Of a stretch of 64,000 bases of DNA, positions 9,008 through 20,436 are shown one piece after another. The stretch covers positions 62,001 to 126,000 of the forward strand of contig CAVQWR010000008.1 in NCBI GenBank assembly GCA_963717695.1. The letters are read 5' to 3'. Origin of the DNA: CAIWHR01 sp963717695. Lineage in GTDB: Bacteria > Pseudomonadota > Gammaproteobacteria > Burkholderiales > Casimicrobiaceae. The translations under genes and the position numbers were made by a program. The first letter of the stretch is position 1, and every line of letters begins with the position of its first letter. The notes beneath the pieces were generated by a model. The model was given only the letters and a program-made list of their open reading frames with translations. It made no database searches and had not been told where the DNA came from.

Positions 9008-9013
9008 TATGAT
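9008..9013 (+). promoter_or_regulatory. Possible -10 element for rpoD
   Basis: TATGAT at 9008-9013 would start transcription near 9020. No good TTGACA-like hexamer is seen at 16-18 bases upstream, so this is tentative. It argues against a start codon much before 9040. Confidence 0.35.
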
Positions 9014-9075
9014 TTGAGGTTTTCCCGATCGCACCCATATTGGATGCGATCGCACCTTGGACTCCCACGATGACC

Positions 9076-11451
<2,376 letters not shown>

Positions 11452-11489
11452 TCCGGTCGGTTCGACCTTGCCCTGACCTTCAGGAGCAC

Positions 11490-11521
11490 AAGACGCCCCG
11501 GCTTCCCCGGGGCGTCTTGCG
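11490..11521 (+). terminator. Terminator after rpoD
   Basis: A 12-base stem, AAGACGCCCCGG / CCGGGGCGTCTT, with a 5-base loop lies 38 bases after the rpoD stop. It ends in a short T-containing tail and closes the macromolecular synthesis operon. Confidence 0.85.
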
Positions 11522-11772
11522 TTTCCGGGCGGGCCGGCCCCTTTCTCCCGCGAAGGGAAAACGCCGCGATGGATCTCCACAGGCGCTGAATTCGCTGCGT
11601 ATCCGCCGTCGCCGGACCGCTCCTCGCCGCCACGCTTGACGCGGCGACGCTGCGGGCCAGGGAACGATGCCATGCCTGCGCGCCGGCGGACGGCGCAGTG
11701 CCGCGGCAGGGGCATTGACTGTATGCGACGCCGAGGGAATCATCGCGGGTACTTTCGTTCCGGGAGGGCGGG
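11522..11772. other. Intergenic region without a recognised gene
   Basis: Between the rpoD terminator and the tandem-repeat protein I see no tRNA, no protein gene and no clear promoter hexamers. The only signal is a strong GGAGGGCGGG ribosome-binding site just before 11773. Confidence 0.5.
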
Positions 11773-13176
11773 ATGCTCTGCAAGCGAAATGTATTTCGTG
11801 GTCGAACGGCCGGATTGATGCTCCTCGTTCTGGTGCTGCTCGCCTTTTTCGCCGGCAGGAGCCGCGCGGCCGGGAGCTCGGACGACCGGGACAACTCGAC
11901 GCCCGTCGCCTGGTGGGCGATTTCGGGCCAGACCGATGCCGACGTCAATGCGTTCCTCAGCGCCAACAACGCCCGCCTGGTCGATATCCAGCTGGAGGCT
12001 CTGGCAACTCCGCATCGCTTCGCCGCCACCTACGTCAGCAACACCGGCGCCTACGCAAGAAGCTTCTGGTGGTACTACGACGTCGACGCAACCACGCTCA
12101 ACCTGCTGGTGACGAACAACAACGCGCGCCTGATCTCGTTGAAGGCCTATGACATCGGTGGAGGGCAGCTCCGCTTCGCTGTCGTCATGATCCCCAACAC
12201 CGGCGCGGATGCCAAGGCCTGGTGGTGGTACTACAACGCCACGGTCGCTGATCTCAATGCGATTGCGCAGAACAACAACGCCCGCCTCGTGCAGGTCAAC
12301 TCATACGTGATTGGAGGCGTCACCCGTTATGCGGCGGTGCTGATTGCGAACACCGGTGCCGATGCCAGGAGCTGGTGGTGGTACGTCAATGCAACCCCCA
12401 TCGATATCAGCACGTTCCTCAGCGCAAACCAGGCCCGCCTGTACGATTTGGACCGGGACCCGGCGACCGGGAAATACAACGCCATCATGGTGGGTTGCGC
12501 CGCCGGATGCCCGGCGTCGTGGTCGTTCTACGATACCACCGGCCAGGCGCTGCTCGACAATTCAACGCAGGAGGGCTCGCGCGTCATCGACCTCAATACC
12601 CATCCCGGCTGCGGATCCACCTGCTTCTCCTACGTGCTGATCAACAACTCGCCCAGCCTGGTTCACGCGGTATCGCGGAAAATCCACGGGAGTGCCGGCA
12701 CGTTCGACCTTGTGCTCGCCGCGACGCCGACCATTCCGACGACGGAGCCCCGGCAGAGCAGCCCCGGCGGCGCCCACAGCGTCGTATTCCAGTTTGATGC
12801 GCCGGTGACGAGCGGCACGGCAGCGGTCACCGCAGGCGTGGGTGTCGCCGGCACCCCGAGCTTCAGCGGAAATGAAATGACCGTTCCGATCACGGGAGTC
12901 GCCAATGGGCAGTACGTGACGGTCGCAGTTAGCAATGTCGGCTCGACGGGCATCGGCGCCGGAGGCGTCGGTGCGGTCCGCGTCGGATTTCTGGCCGGCG
13001 ACGTCAACGGCAGTCGGGCCGTGTCGCTGGCCGATCTGCTGCTCGTGAACTCGGTGCTGACGCAGGGAGTCACCGCGTCGAATTTCATGCGCGACGTCAA
13101 CGTCAGCGGCACGCTTACGCTCGCGGACAAGCTGATCGTCAACTCGAAACTGACACAGGCGCTGCCGGCGCCATGA
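11773..13176 (+). CDS. Exported tandem-repeat (BTRD1-like) protein with dockerin-like C-terminus
   Basis: A 467-residue protein with an N-terminal signal peptide (hydrophobic LMLLVLVLLAFFAG, residues 15-28). It has about four to five repeats of roughly 47 residues, each with NNARLV/I, a strand, NTGA and a Trp-rich WWWYYN-type segment. The repeats resemble the bacterial tandem repeat domain found in polyglycine hydrolase-type proteins. The last 60 residues contain two DVNGSR/DVNVSG calcium-loop-like motifs, each followed by a Leu-rich helix, as in type I dockerins. A strong RBS precedes the ATG. The function is unknown; a secreted hydrolase or adhesive surface protein is possible. A terminator follows the stop. 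Confidence 0.7.
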   Translation: MLCKRNVFRGRTAGLMLLVLVLLAFFAGRSRAAGSSDDRDNSTPVAWWAISGQTDADVNAFLSANNARLVDIQLEALATPHRFAATYVSNTGAYARSFWWYYDVDATTLNLLVTNNNARLISLKAYDIGGGQLRFAVVMIPNTGADAKAWWWYYNATVADLNAIAQNNNARLVQVNSYVIGGVTRYAAVLIANTGADARSWWWYVNATPIDISTFLSANQARLYDLDRDPATGKYNAIMVGCAAGCPASWSFYDTTGQALLDNSTQEGSRVIDLNTHPGCGSTCFSYVLINNSPSLVHAVSRKIHGSAGTFDLVLAATPTIPTTEPRQSSPGGAHSVVFQFDAPVTSGTAAVTAGVGVAGTPSFSGNEMTVPITGVANGQYVTVAVSNVGSTGIGAGGVGAVRVGFLAGDVNGSRAVSLADLLLVNSVLTQGVTASNFMRDVNVSGTLTLADKLIVNSKLTQALPAP

Positions 13177-13206
13177 TCTGTTCGCCGACGACCGCGTCCA
13201 CGAAAG

Positions 13207-13236
13207 AACGCCCCGGCCCGCCGGGGCGTTTGCATT
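13207..13236. terminator. Bidirectional terminator between convergent genes
   Basis: AACGCCCCGG (13207-13216) pairs with CCGGGGCGTT (13221-13230) around a 4-base loop; T-rich sequence follows on the plus side. It separates the dockerin-like protein gene from the convergent lectin-like gene. Confidence 0.8.
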
Positions 13237-13253
13237 TTCTCGGGAAGCTCCGG

Positions 13254-13904
13254 TTACTCGGCGAAGCAGTAGAGGTATCCGGCGCTGCCCGTCTTCTTGA
13301 GCAGCTCGATGCTGCATCCCGCGGTCGCGTGCGACGAGTTCCAGGACAGCGCGGGTGGGCTGGTGTCGAGGCCCGTGCGATCGGAGTGACCGACGATCGC
13401 CGAGCCGTCCCCGCTCTTGGTCCAGTTGCCGCAGGTCTTGTCCTCCGCGCCAACGAAAGCCGTGCCGTCGGGCTGCGAGCCCGTCAGGATGTCGTGCTCG
13501 TTCGGCGTGTCGCCGCGGCCGTTCACGACGCCTCCCTTTTCGGTGAGCGCAGTCTGCTTGGTGAGGTTGTTGCTGCCGTGCAGATCCGCGACGTCCTTCG
13601 CGATCACGACGCCCTTCGCGTTCTGCCACGGGCCCTTGCCGATGCGATCCCTGGCGTTGATCGCGGGCGTGGACCCGGCCGCCTGCGTGCTGAGGTACGC
13701 GTGCCACTTCTTCGCACCCGCTCCCGCCGCCGCAGCCAGCGTCTGGCAATGCGTGTCGGCGCCGGCAAGGCCGCCGTAGTCGGCCCCTTTGCCCGAGCCC
13801 GCGCTCGCGACGAAGAACGACATCGACGGCGACTGCGCGAACGCCGTGCCGGCGGCGCACACGAGAACTGCCGCCGCGAGCGTGGTACGAATGATTACGT
13901 TCAT
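13254..13904 (-). CDS. Exported lectin-like hypothetical protein
   Basis: A 216-residue secreted protein with a signal peptide (TTLAAAVLVCAAGTAFAQ, cleaved after AFA). The mature part opens MSFFVASAGSGKGADYGGLAGADTHCQ and includes the segment WHAYLSTQA. It has several cysteines and ends GYLYCFAE, the pattern of small exported proteins often labelled lectin in proteobacterial genomes. A GGAGG site at 13911-13915 supports the start at 13904 over a longer upstream reading. No substrate or partner can be named. The gene is convergent with the dockerin-like protein gene. Confidence 0.65.
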   Translation of the reverse strand: MNVIIRTTLAAAVLVCAAGTAFAQSPSMSFFVASAGSGKGADYGGLAGADTHCQTLAAAAGAGAKKWHAYLSTQAAGSTPAINARDRIGKGPWQNAKGVVIAKDVADLHGSNNLTKQTALTEKGGVVNGRGDTPNEHDILTGSQPDGTAFVGAEDKTCGNWTKSGDGSAIVGHSDRTGLDTSPPALSWNSSHATAGCSIELLKKTGSAGYLYCFAE

Positions 13905-14094
13905 GCCAATCCTCCATGGATTCCATTCGTTCTTGATCCGGGCAGGCTTGTCGCCTGCTCCGCCGGCGAGCGCGCGATTCAAATCGGGCCGCGTGCGAGC
14001 CGCTGCCACCGGCCGCGCGCCAGCCAACAGGCGCCGAGCGCGATTATTCCAGCTGCCGGATACCGGCGCCATCGTCGCGACGACGCCGCAATGT

Positions 14095-16779
14095 TCAGGC
14101 GAGCTCCAGCACCATGCTGACCTGCTCGGGCTCGTGCGGATCGTCGTGGGTGACGAAGCCCAAGCCTTCGGTGAAACGGATCATCTTGGGATTGTTGCGC
14201 AGCACTGCGCCTTCGAGGCGAACGAGGCCGCGCCGCTTCGCCGCCGCGATCAGCCGCCGCATCAGCACGCGCCCGACGCCGCGCGTCTGCCACGCGTCGG
14301 CGACGACCACGGCGAACTCGGCGCTTTCGCCGTCCGGGTTCTCGATGTAACGCGCGACGCCGACGATCGCAGGAGCGATGTCGGTGTCGATGAGCGCGAT
14401 CAGCGCGAGCTCACGGTCGTAGTCGACCTGCGTGAAGCGCGCGAGCATCGCCGGCGTCAGCTCCTGCAGCCGGTAGAAGAAGCGGAAATAGCGCGTCTGC
14501 TCGGACAGCCCTTCCACGAACTGCCGCTCGAGCGCGGCGTCCTCCGGCCGGATCGGGCGGACGTGCATCGGCGTGCCGTCGGCGAGGCTCACGTCCTCGA
14601 TCCACTCCACCGGGTACGGGTGGATCGCCATGTGACGATATGCCTGCACGCGCACTTCGCGCTTGGGATCGATGACGACGTGCGCGCTTCCGATCACGGC
14701 GCCGCGCTCGCCGACGCGAACCGGATCAAGCCGGAGCGAGCGGATCCACGGGAGCGCACAGACGAGGCTCGACACCTGCAGCAGCACGTGCGCGAGGGCC
14801 TCGAGCGACGGCGTCACCGTGTGGCCCGCGCGAAGTGCCGCGGCAATGCGCGTGCGCTCGATGACGTCGAGCGCGAGCCGCCGGTTGAGCGGCGGCAGCA
14901 GCACCGAACGGTCGCGGTCGACCAGTGCCGCGCTGCCCCCGTTGCCGAAGGTGATAACCGGCCCGAACACGGCATCGGTGTGGACACCGATCGCGACGTC
15001 GCGGCTGACGGCGATGTCGGCGGTCTTCTGCTCCTTGCGCACGACGACCGGGACGATCGCGCCCGGGCGCCGCTGCGGTCGGACGACCTTCTCGAGCTCC
15101 GCCCACGCCTTCGCCAGCATCCTGCCATCGCGGAGCTGCGTGCGCAGCGGCGGCGGCGCGTGCGGGAATAGCGCCGGCGTCTCGAGCTTGATCGACACGG
15201 GGTAGCCCATTCGCCGCGCGTCGGCCTGCGCTTCCTCGAGCGTGGCGGCGAGCGCCGCAGGCGCAATCGGCAATCCGAAGGCGGCGAGGAGCTGATGCGT
15301 CTCGATGTCGTCCAGCACGGTGCGGCTCGCCGCGACGGCACGATCGCGGATTTCGTGCAGCAACCGGAGGTTCAGTGGCTGCGGCTCGGGCTGGGGCGGC
15401 GCCACTTCGAGCAGCCATTCCTGGTTGCGGCGATAGGCGGCGAGAAACGAAAACGCCTCGACTGCGGTCTCCGGCGTGATGAGGTTCGGCACGCCGCCCG
15501 CTTCGAGCGCACTCCGCACATCGCGGTTGTCGAGCGTGCCGAGCCAAGCGCCCAGCACCGGCTTGCCCGACGTGCGCGCGACCGCGGCGACGGCGCGCGC
15601 CGAGTCGGTGGCGCCGACCAGCGGCCGCTGCACGTGGATCGCGAGCACGGCGTCGACCGCCGGGTCGTTCAGCACGACGCCCACGGCGGAGGCGAGCCGC
15701 TCGGCCGGCGCATCGCCACGTACATTGACAGGATTCGCGAGCGGGATGTGCTCGGGCAGGATCGCCACCAGCGCTTCCTCGGTCTTGCGCGAAAAGCGCG
15801 CGAGCGCCACCCCGCGGTCGAACGCGCAGTCGGCGGCGAGCGTTCCCGGCCCGTGCCCGTTGGTCACGATCGCGAGATGATCTCCGCGCGGAATGCGGCC
15901 GGTCGACAGGATCCGCGCCGCGGCGAAGAGCTGCGCATATGTCGCCACGCGCACGGTGCCCGCCCGTTTCATTGCGGCGTCGAACACGACGTCGGGCGAT
16001 GGCGCGTCCGGATCGCTGTCGTGGACTGCCGTTTCCGTCGACCGGCCCGCGCGCAGCACGAGGACGGGCTTCGTGCGCGCCGCGGCCCGCAGCGCGGAGA
16101 GAAAGCGGCGCGCGTCGCGCACCTGCTCAACGTAGAGCAGGATCGCGTCGGTGCCCGGGTCCTGAAGCAGCGCGTCGAGGAGCTCGCCGAAGTCGACGTC
16201 GTATGCGCCGCCCAGCGCGACGACGGTGGAGAACCCGAGGCCGAGCGGCCCCGCGAAATTGAGCATGGCCGTGCAGACGGCACCCGACTGCGCGATCAGC
16301 GCGAGGCGCCCCGGATGCGCGCCGATCGCGCCCAGCGTCGCGTTGAAACCGACGTCGGTGCGGATCACGCCAAAGGCATGGGGGCCAAGGATGCGGATGC
16401 GCAGCTTGCGTGCGGTGGCCATGATCTCGCGCTGCCACTTGCGAGCGGCGTCCTCGTCCCCTGGAGGCGCCGAGAAGAGGATGGCCGCCTTGACACCCGC
16501 GCGCGAGGCATCGGCCAGCACCGACGTCACTGCGGCGCAGGGCACGGCGATCAGCGCGAGCTCGACCGGCTTGCCGATCGCGTAGATCGAAGCGTAGCTC
16601 TTGCGCCCGAGCACCCTGCGATGCTTCGGATTGACGAAGTAGATGTCGCCCTTGAATTCCGCTTCGAGCAGGTTTTCGACGATGACCCGGCCTAGGGAGC
16701 CCAGCTTGTGCGACGCGCCGAGCACCGCGACCGACGCGGGCATCAACAACGGTCGCAAGTAATGGTGGAGCGTGGGCAT
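14095..16779 (-). CDS. Pat-like protein: NDP-forming acyl-CoA synthetase fused to GNAT acetyltransferase
   Basis: A protein of about 894 residues. The first 450 residues match the CoA-binding and ligase domains of NDP-forming acetyl-CoA synthetases (SVAVLGASHKLGSLGRVIVENLL; LALIAQSGAV; NGHGPGTLAADCAFDRG). An ATP-grasp-like domain follows (about 470-690), then a C-terminal GNAT domain with VADAWQTRGVGRVLMRRLIAAA. Proteins of this build (Pat/YfiQ, Pka) acetylate lysines of acyl-CoA synthetases and other enzymes. The start at 16779 gives the normal length. The usual synthetase Asn in GPNxxG is His here (GPHAFG), which fits a regulatory rather than catalytic synthetase part. Confidence 0.82.
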   Translation of the reverse strand: MPTLHHYLRPLLMPASVAVLGASHKLGSLGRVIVENLLEAEFKGDIYFVNPKHRRVLGRKSYASIYAIGKPVELALIAVPCAAVTSVLADASRAGVKAAILFSAPPGDEDAARKWQREIMATARKLRIRILGPHAFGVIRTDVGFNATLGAIGAHPGRLALIAQSGAVCTAMLNFAGPLGLGFSTVVALGGAYDVDFGELLDALLQDPGTDAILLYVEQVRDARRFLSALRAAARTKPVLVLRAGRSTETAVHDSDPDAPSPDVVFDAAMKRAGTVRVATYAQLFAAARILSTGRIPRGDHLAIVTNGHGPGTLAADCAFDRGVALARFSRKTEEALVAILPEHIPLANPVNVRGDAPAERLASAVGVVLNDPAVDAVLAIHVQRPLVGATDSARAVAAVARTSGKPVLGAWLGTLDNRDVRSALEAGGVPNLITPETAVEAFSFLAAYRRNQEWLLEVAPPQPEPQPLNLRLLHEIRDRAVAASRTVLDDIETHQLLAAFGLPIAPAALAATLEEAQADARRMGYPVSIKLETPALFPHAPPPLRTQLRDGRMLAKAWAELEKVVRPQRRPGAIVPVVVRKEQKTADIAVSRDVAIGVHTDAVFGPVITFGNGGSAALVDRDRSVLLPPLNRRLALDVIERTRIAAALRAGHTVTPSLEALAHVLLQVSSLVCALPWIRSLRLDPVRVGERGAVIGSAHVVIDPKREVRVQAYRHMAIHPYPVEWIEDVSLADGTPMHVRPIRPEDAALERQFVEGLSEQTRYFRFFYRLQELTPAMLARFTQVDYDRELALIALIDTDIAPAIVGVARYIENPDGESAEFAVVVADAWQTRGVGRVLMRRLIAAAKRRGLVRLEGAVLRNNPKMIRFTEGLGFVTHDDPHEPEQVSMVLELA

Positions 16780-17248
16780 GGGCCGAAGGGTCCTGGTGGT
16801 CGGAGAGGCGACGGCGCCGGAACGGCGGCAGCAAGGGCTTGCGGCTCGGCGCGACCCGCCTCGCAATTCCTGGGCGCTCCCGCGTCGCAGACGCCGCGCC
16901 GGGACTCGCGTCGCGAATTCCGCCGCCCCGCATTGTACCGGGCGGTGCCGCCGCGCGATAAGCGGCATCACCGCGCCGTCGTGGTGCGCCGTTTCAGCGT
17001 GGTGCGGGCGGACATGTTGGCCGGACTTGCGACACGGCGCCGCATCGACACCCATTGCGTCGTCCCGAACCGGCGCGAGCATCGGGGGGACGACGCTCGC
17101 GCGAGCGCCGCCGCGCCCTGCGTCCGATCGCCGCGTCCGCGTAGTGTCTTGATCTCCCGCAAGGTTCGCTCGCCGATACGGTTCGACATTAACGATGTGG
17201 CCTGCGGGTCCGGAGTCAAAAAATGGAAACGTTCGACAGGGTGAACGA
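16780..17248. other. Gene-free stretch between the Pat-like gene and the CTERM pair
   Basis: I see no supported gene here. It must hold the promoters of the divergent Pat-like and 17249 genes, but no clear -35/-10 pair stands out. Confidence 0.5.
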
Positions 17249-17923
17249 ATGAGACCGAGAGTCCTTGCACTCATCCTTGCGGCGGCCGGGGTCGCATTCA
17301 GTGCGGCAGCCCAGGCAGCGCCACCGCTGGCGTGCAGCAATTACGCGACCGTCGCCGCGTGGGCCGCCGCGGGTTCCTGCGTGGACAATCTGGATGGCGA
17401 CCTGCTGCTGACCTATGTCTCGTCGTCTGGCCTTTTCCCCGCGACCGCCGGCTTCAGCGTTGCGGAAGTCGAGCTCGCCGGCACCGATCTCTACGTCATC
17501 AGCTTCGACTTCTCCGGCTCCGGCTGGGCGGGCGGCGGCGGCATCCAGTACCGCCTCACGTCGCTCAACCAGGAACGCATCGCGAGCGCGAGCCTCGACA
17601 CGCTGGTGCAGGGAACGGGCGCGGTCGCGACCAAGGCATTGTTCGATATCGGCGGCGCGACGCCATTCCTGACGCTCACGAGCACCAACGGCTCGCGCGA
17701 TCCGGCGAGCGGCGAGACGCCCTTCGCGCCGCGGGCGTCGCTGCTCGTGTCCGAGAACTTCAACCAACCCGGGACGGCGGTGTTCTTCCACTCAGACAAC
17801 ACGGCGGCGGCAGTGCAGGTCCCGGCGCAGGGAGTGCCCGTCGATTCGCCATGGGTGCTCGCGCTGCTGGTGCTTTTCCTGGCACTCGCCGGCGCAAACC
17901 GACTTGGGAGGCGCGACCGCTGA
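17249..17923 (+). CDS. Exported protein with IPTL-like C-terminal sorting signal (paralogue 1)
   Basis: A 224-residue secreted protein with an N-terminal signal peptide (LALILAAAGVAFSAAAQA). The mature region starts APPLACSNYATVAAWAAAGSC and is about two-thirds identical to the next gene's product. The C-terminus, VPVDSPWVLALLVLFLALAG followed by NRLGRRDR, has a short motif, one membrane helix and a basic tail, as in IPTL-CTERM/VPxxSxW-type sorting signals, rather than the PEP motif of its neighbour. The start at 17249 places the Arg residues directly before the hydrophobic core. It probably reaches the outer surface through an exosortase-like system not in this window. Confidence 0.75.
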   Translation: MRPRVLALILAAAGVAFSAAAQAAPPLACSNYATVAAWAAAGSCVDNLDGDLLLTYVSSSGLFPATAGFSVAEVELAGTDLYVISFDFSGSGWAGGGGIQYRLTSLNQERIASASLDTLVQGTGAVATKALFDIGGATPFLTLTSTNGSRDPASGETPFAPRASLLVSENFNQPGTAVFFHSDNTAAAVQVPAQGVPVDSPWVLALLVLFLALAGANRLGRRDR

Positions 17924-17969
17924 AGAGCCGACGCCATCCGACATGCAGTCGTTATCGAGAGGTGCGCAA

Positions 17970-18611
17970 ATGAAAACCAGACAACTTGCAGTCATCGTCG
18001 CCGCACTCGGGCTTGCATTCAGCGCGGGCGGTTCTGCGGCACCATTGGCATGCAGCAACTACGCAACCGTCGCCGCGTGGGCGAGCGCCGGGTCCTGTGT
18101 GGACAACACCGATGGGGACTTGCTGCTGACCTACGTTTCGTCCACCGGGCTATTCCCCCTCAACGTCGGCTTCAATGTCGCCGAGCTCGACCTTGGCGGC
18201 ATCGATCTGTACAACATCGGCTTCGACTTCGGCACTGCGGGATGGGCGGGAGGAGGCGGCATCCAATACCGCCTGACATCGCTCAATCCGGAGCTCATCA
18301 ACGGCGCGAATTTCGACACCATCGTGGCCGGTGCCGGCGCACTGGCGACAAAGGCCCTGTTCGACGCCGGTTCCGCGGCGCCCTTCCTGACGCTCACGAG
18401 CACCAACGGCTCGCGCGACCCCGGCAGCGGCGAAACGTCCTTCGCCCCTCGCCTCTCGCTGCTGGTGTCCGATTTCTACAATCTGACGCAGACGGCCCTG
18501 TTCTCGCACGGCGACAATTCGTTCAGAGTCGTCCCCGAACCGGGCACGCTCGCGCTGCTCGGGCTCGGTCTCGCAGTACTTGCGGCAACACGCCGGCGCA
18601 AGCTGGCCTGA
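17970..18611 (+). CDS. PEP-CTERM sorting domain protein (paralogue 2)
   Basis: A 213-residue secreted protein with a signal peptide (QLAVIVAALGLAFSAGGSAA) and a mature domain clearly paralogous to the preceding gene (shared ACSNYATVAAW, DGDLLLTYVSS, GWAGGGGIQYRLTSLN and FLTLTSTNGSRDP). The C-terminus is a classic PEP-CTERM: VVPEPGTLALLGLGLAVLAA followed by TRRRKLA. Exosortase cleavage at the PEP motif would release it to the cell surface or biofilm matrix. It begins 46 bases after paralogue 1, so the two may be one transcript; a terminator follows. Confidence 0.85.
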   Translation: MKTRQLAVIVAALGLAFSAGGSAAPLACSNYATVAAWASAGSCVDNTDGDLLLTYVSSTGLFPLNVGFNVAELDLGGIDLYNIGFDFGTAGWAGGGGIQYRLTSLNPELINGANFDTIVAGAGALATKALFDAGSAAPFLTLTSTNGSRDPGSGETSFAPRLSLLVSDFYNLTQTALFSHGDNSFRVVPEPGTLALLGLGLAVLAATRRRKLA

Positions 18612-18630
18612 TCGCGGCACGCGCTTGCCG

Positions 18631-18656
18631 ACCCCGCCCTCCCGGGCGGGGTTTTC
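18631..18656 (+). terminator. Terminator after the PEP-CTERM gene
   Basis: ACCCCGCC and GGCGGGGT form the stem around TCCCG, followed by TTTT. It closes the CTERM pair and marks the left edge of the accessory island. Confidence 0.85.
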
Positions 18657-18765
18657 ACGTGTGGCCCTTTGCCGCAGCACGCATATGGGGCGGTCATGCA
18701 GCCGCACGCGGCATTTGTGCGCGCGGTGCCGGTACCTTTGTGCCGTTGAATTGGCGAACGACACA

Positions 18766-18787
18766 GGGGATGAATTGCGTCATCCCC
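18766..18787. other. Perfect 8-bp inverted repeat
   Basis: GGGGATGA (18766-18773) and TCATCCCC (18780-18787) flank ATTGCG, 68 bases ahead of the capsid-like gene. There is no T-run. It could be an operator or an mRNA leader hairpin. Confidence 0.4.
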
Positions 18788-18854
18788 ATGACGATAGCGC
18801 CGCGCGTGCTTCCCGGCCTAACGTGGGCCGTCCGAATCACAACAGGCAAACACC

Positions 18855-19948
18855 ATGACCACCGAAAGAGTCAGCGACTACACCCGCTCCGTTAGCTTGC
18901 TGCCGAAGGGCGTCGAAACCGGACGCGCATTCGAGGCGCTGCATTTCGCCGGCAGCGACGTGATGGAGCGGAAGCCTATGCCAGCGCGCATTGGCGCGGC
19001 GAGGCGTCAATGGCGTTAAAGTCTGCTGTTGCCGCGATGCTTAGCACGGATGGCGGCGGCGCACTGGCGCAAGCGGTCACGCTCAGCGAATTCGCTGCTT
19101 TGGTCCGCGGCGCAACGGTGCTCGACAATCCGCCGATTCCTTGGCGGCGCGCGCCGGAGAATGTGCAGCTTCCTGCCGTTACTGGCGACATCAACGCCTA
19201 TCGGGTTGCAGAGGGCGGCGCGAAGCCGGTAGGGAAGTTTTCCGCGACGCTGGTGAAGCCGACGATGCGCAAGATCGTCGCTGACATCGTGGTCACGGAC
19301 GACCTTGTGCGCATGGGCAACCCGGTGGCGCAGCAGATGTTTGCCACCGAGCTCGCCGGTGCCCTTGCGGCGCAGACTGACCAAAGGGCGCTAAATCCGA
19401 ATTACGGCGACGGCATGGCTGCTGCAGGAACCGGGTTTTCATCGACGGCCGCCACCATTGCAGGATTCGACAGCGATATCCGGCATTGTCTGCGTGTCGT
19501 CGGCGGATCTAGCGGCGATGGCCACGGTGGCGGACTGCGCAATGCGATTTGGATCACGTCGCAGGGCATCCTTTCCTTCATGGCGATGTTGCGCACGACC
19601 GCCAATGAATTTGCGTATCCGAGTTTGAGCCTGCCGCGCCCGACGCTGGCCGGCCTGCCGGTCTATGTCAGTGCCGGCGCCGATGCGGGCGGGTCTCCGC
19701 TTGAAGGAATTCTGAGCCTGTGTGACCCGACGCAGGTAATCGTTGCCGGGGGGAATGGTCCGATGCCATTGTCGATTGCGAAGTCTGCGTCCATTGAACT
19801 CGCGGACAATCCGGCAACGCCGAACACGTCGAACGTCAGCCTTTTTCAGAGCAATCTCGTATGTCTCAGGGCGGAACGGTACATCGGAATTTTGCCGGTG
19901 TCGCAATATGCGATCTGCACGATCGACAACGTTGACGTGAATTACTGA
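18855..19948 (+). pseudogene. HK97-like phage major capsid protein, frameshifted
   Basis: The first 39 codons (MTTERVSDYTRSVSLLPKGV to VMERK) continue one frame over as YASAHWRGEASMALKSAVAAM, so one base appears lost near 18975. From there a 312-residue frame runs to 19948. It has the N-terminal helix-rich arm, then a capsid-like domain with RVAEGGAKPVGKFSATLVKP and IVADIVVTDDLVR (E-loop/spine region), and IWITSQGILSFMAMLRT with PSLSLPRPTLAGLPVYVS near the C-terminal half. This is the layout of HK97-fold major capsid proteins. No terminase, portal, protease or tail gene is nearby, so this is a prophage remnant or an orphan capsid. A sequencing error or programmed slip could also explain the shift. 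Confidence 0.65.
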
Positions 19949-19957
19949 TCCCGCGCC

Positions 19958-20215
19958 ATGGCCGACACAACGACGCAAGCGGCGGATGGAGTGTTCCGCG
20001 CGGTCGAAGGCTTCGTCGAGCGCCGGCTCGCGCCGCTCGAGGATCGCGCGGCGTTGCTCGAGAATCGCGTGCACGAGCTCGGCGCTCGACAGGCCGCGCC
20101 GGTTGCGATCGAGCCGCAGGCCCCGCCGACGCCTTACTCGTGGCGATTCGAGATTGTCCGCGACCCGCAAACCGATCTGATCTCCGAAGCGATAGCGCAG
20201 CCCATTACGCCATGA
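19958..20215 (+). CDS. Small phage-type coiled-coil protein
   Basis: An 85-residue protein with DGVFRAVEGFVERRLAPLEDR followed by a heptad-like stretch (AALLENRVHELGARQ) and a C-terminal YSWRFEIVRDPQTDLI segment. The next product shares the FRAV...YV/FVxxR opening, so the two are likely diverged copies. Proteins of this size and type often follow capsid genes in prophages. Its stop overlaps the next start by four bases (ATGA), implying translational coupling. The function is unknown. Confidence 0.55.
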   Translation: MADTTTQAADGVFRAVEGFVERRLAPLEDRAALLENRVHELGARQAAPVAIEPQAPPTPYSWRFEIVRDPQTDLISEAIAQPITP

Positions 20216-20436
20216 GCAACGACATAGAATCATTGGCCGACAAAGTCTTTCGCGCGGTCAAGGCCTACGTTGACAAGCGCACCGCGGCGCCCGCGGTTTC
20301 ATCGCTGCGGTTGATCGATCAACGTATGCAGGAACTCGCCGCGCGGGTTGATTGCGCGGAGACAAGCATCGACGCGCATCGCCGTCACCTGCAGAATCTT
20401 GAGGGCAAGCTCAACAAGATGAAGGCCGACACATGA
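20212..20436 (+). CDS. Small phage-type coiled-coil protein
   Basis: A 74-residue protein, MSNDIESLADKVFRAVKAYV at the start and a helical coiled-coil-like rest (LIDQRMQELAARVDCAETSI; LQNLEGKLNKMK). It is related to the gene before it through the FRAVKAYV segment. It is coupled by ATGA overlaps on both sides (20212-20215 and 20433-20436). I can assign no biochemical role. Confidence 0.55.
   Translation: MSNDIESLADKVFRAVKAYVDKRTAAPAVSSLRLIDQRMQELAARVDCAETSIDAHRRHLQNLEGKLNKMKADT

Noticed and set aside
18612..18854. A second copy of the tRNA-Ile2 3' end as an attachment site
   Set aside because: I looked for a repeat of the T-arm/acceptor end at the left edge of the island and found none.
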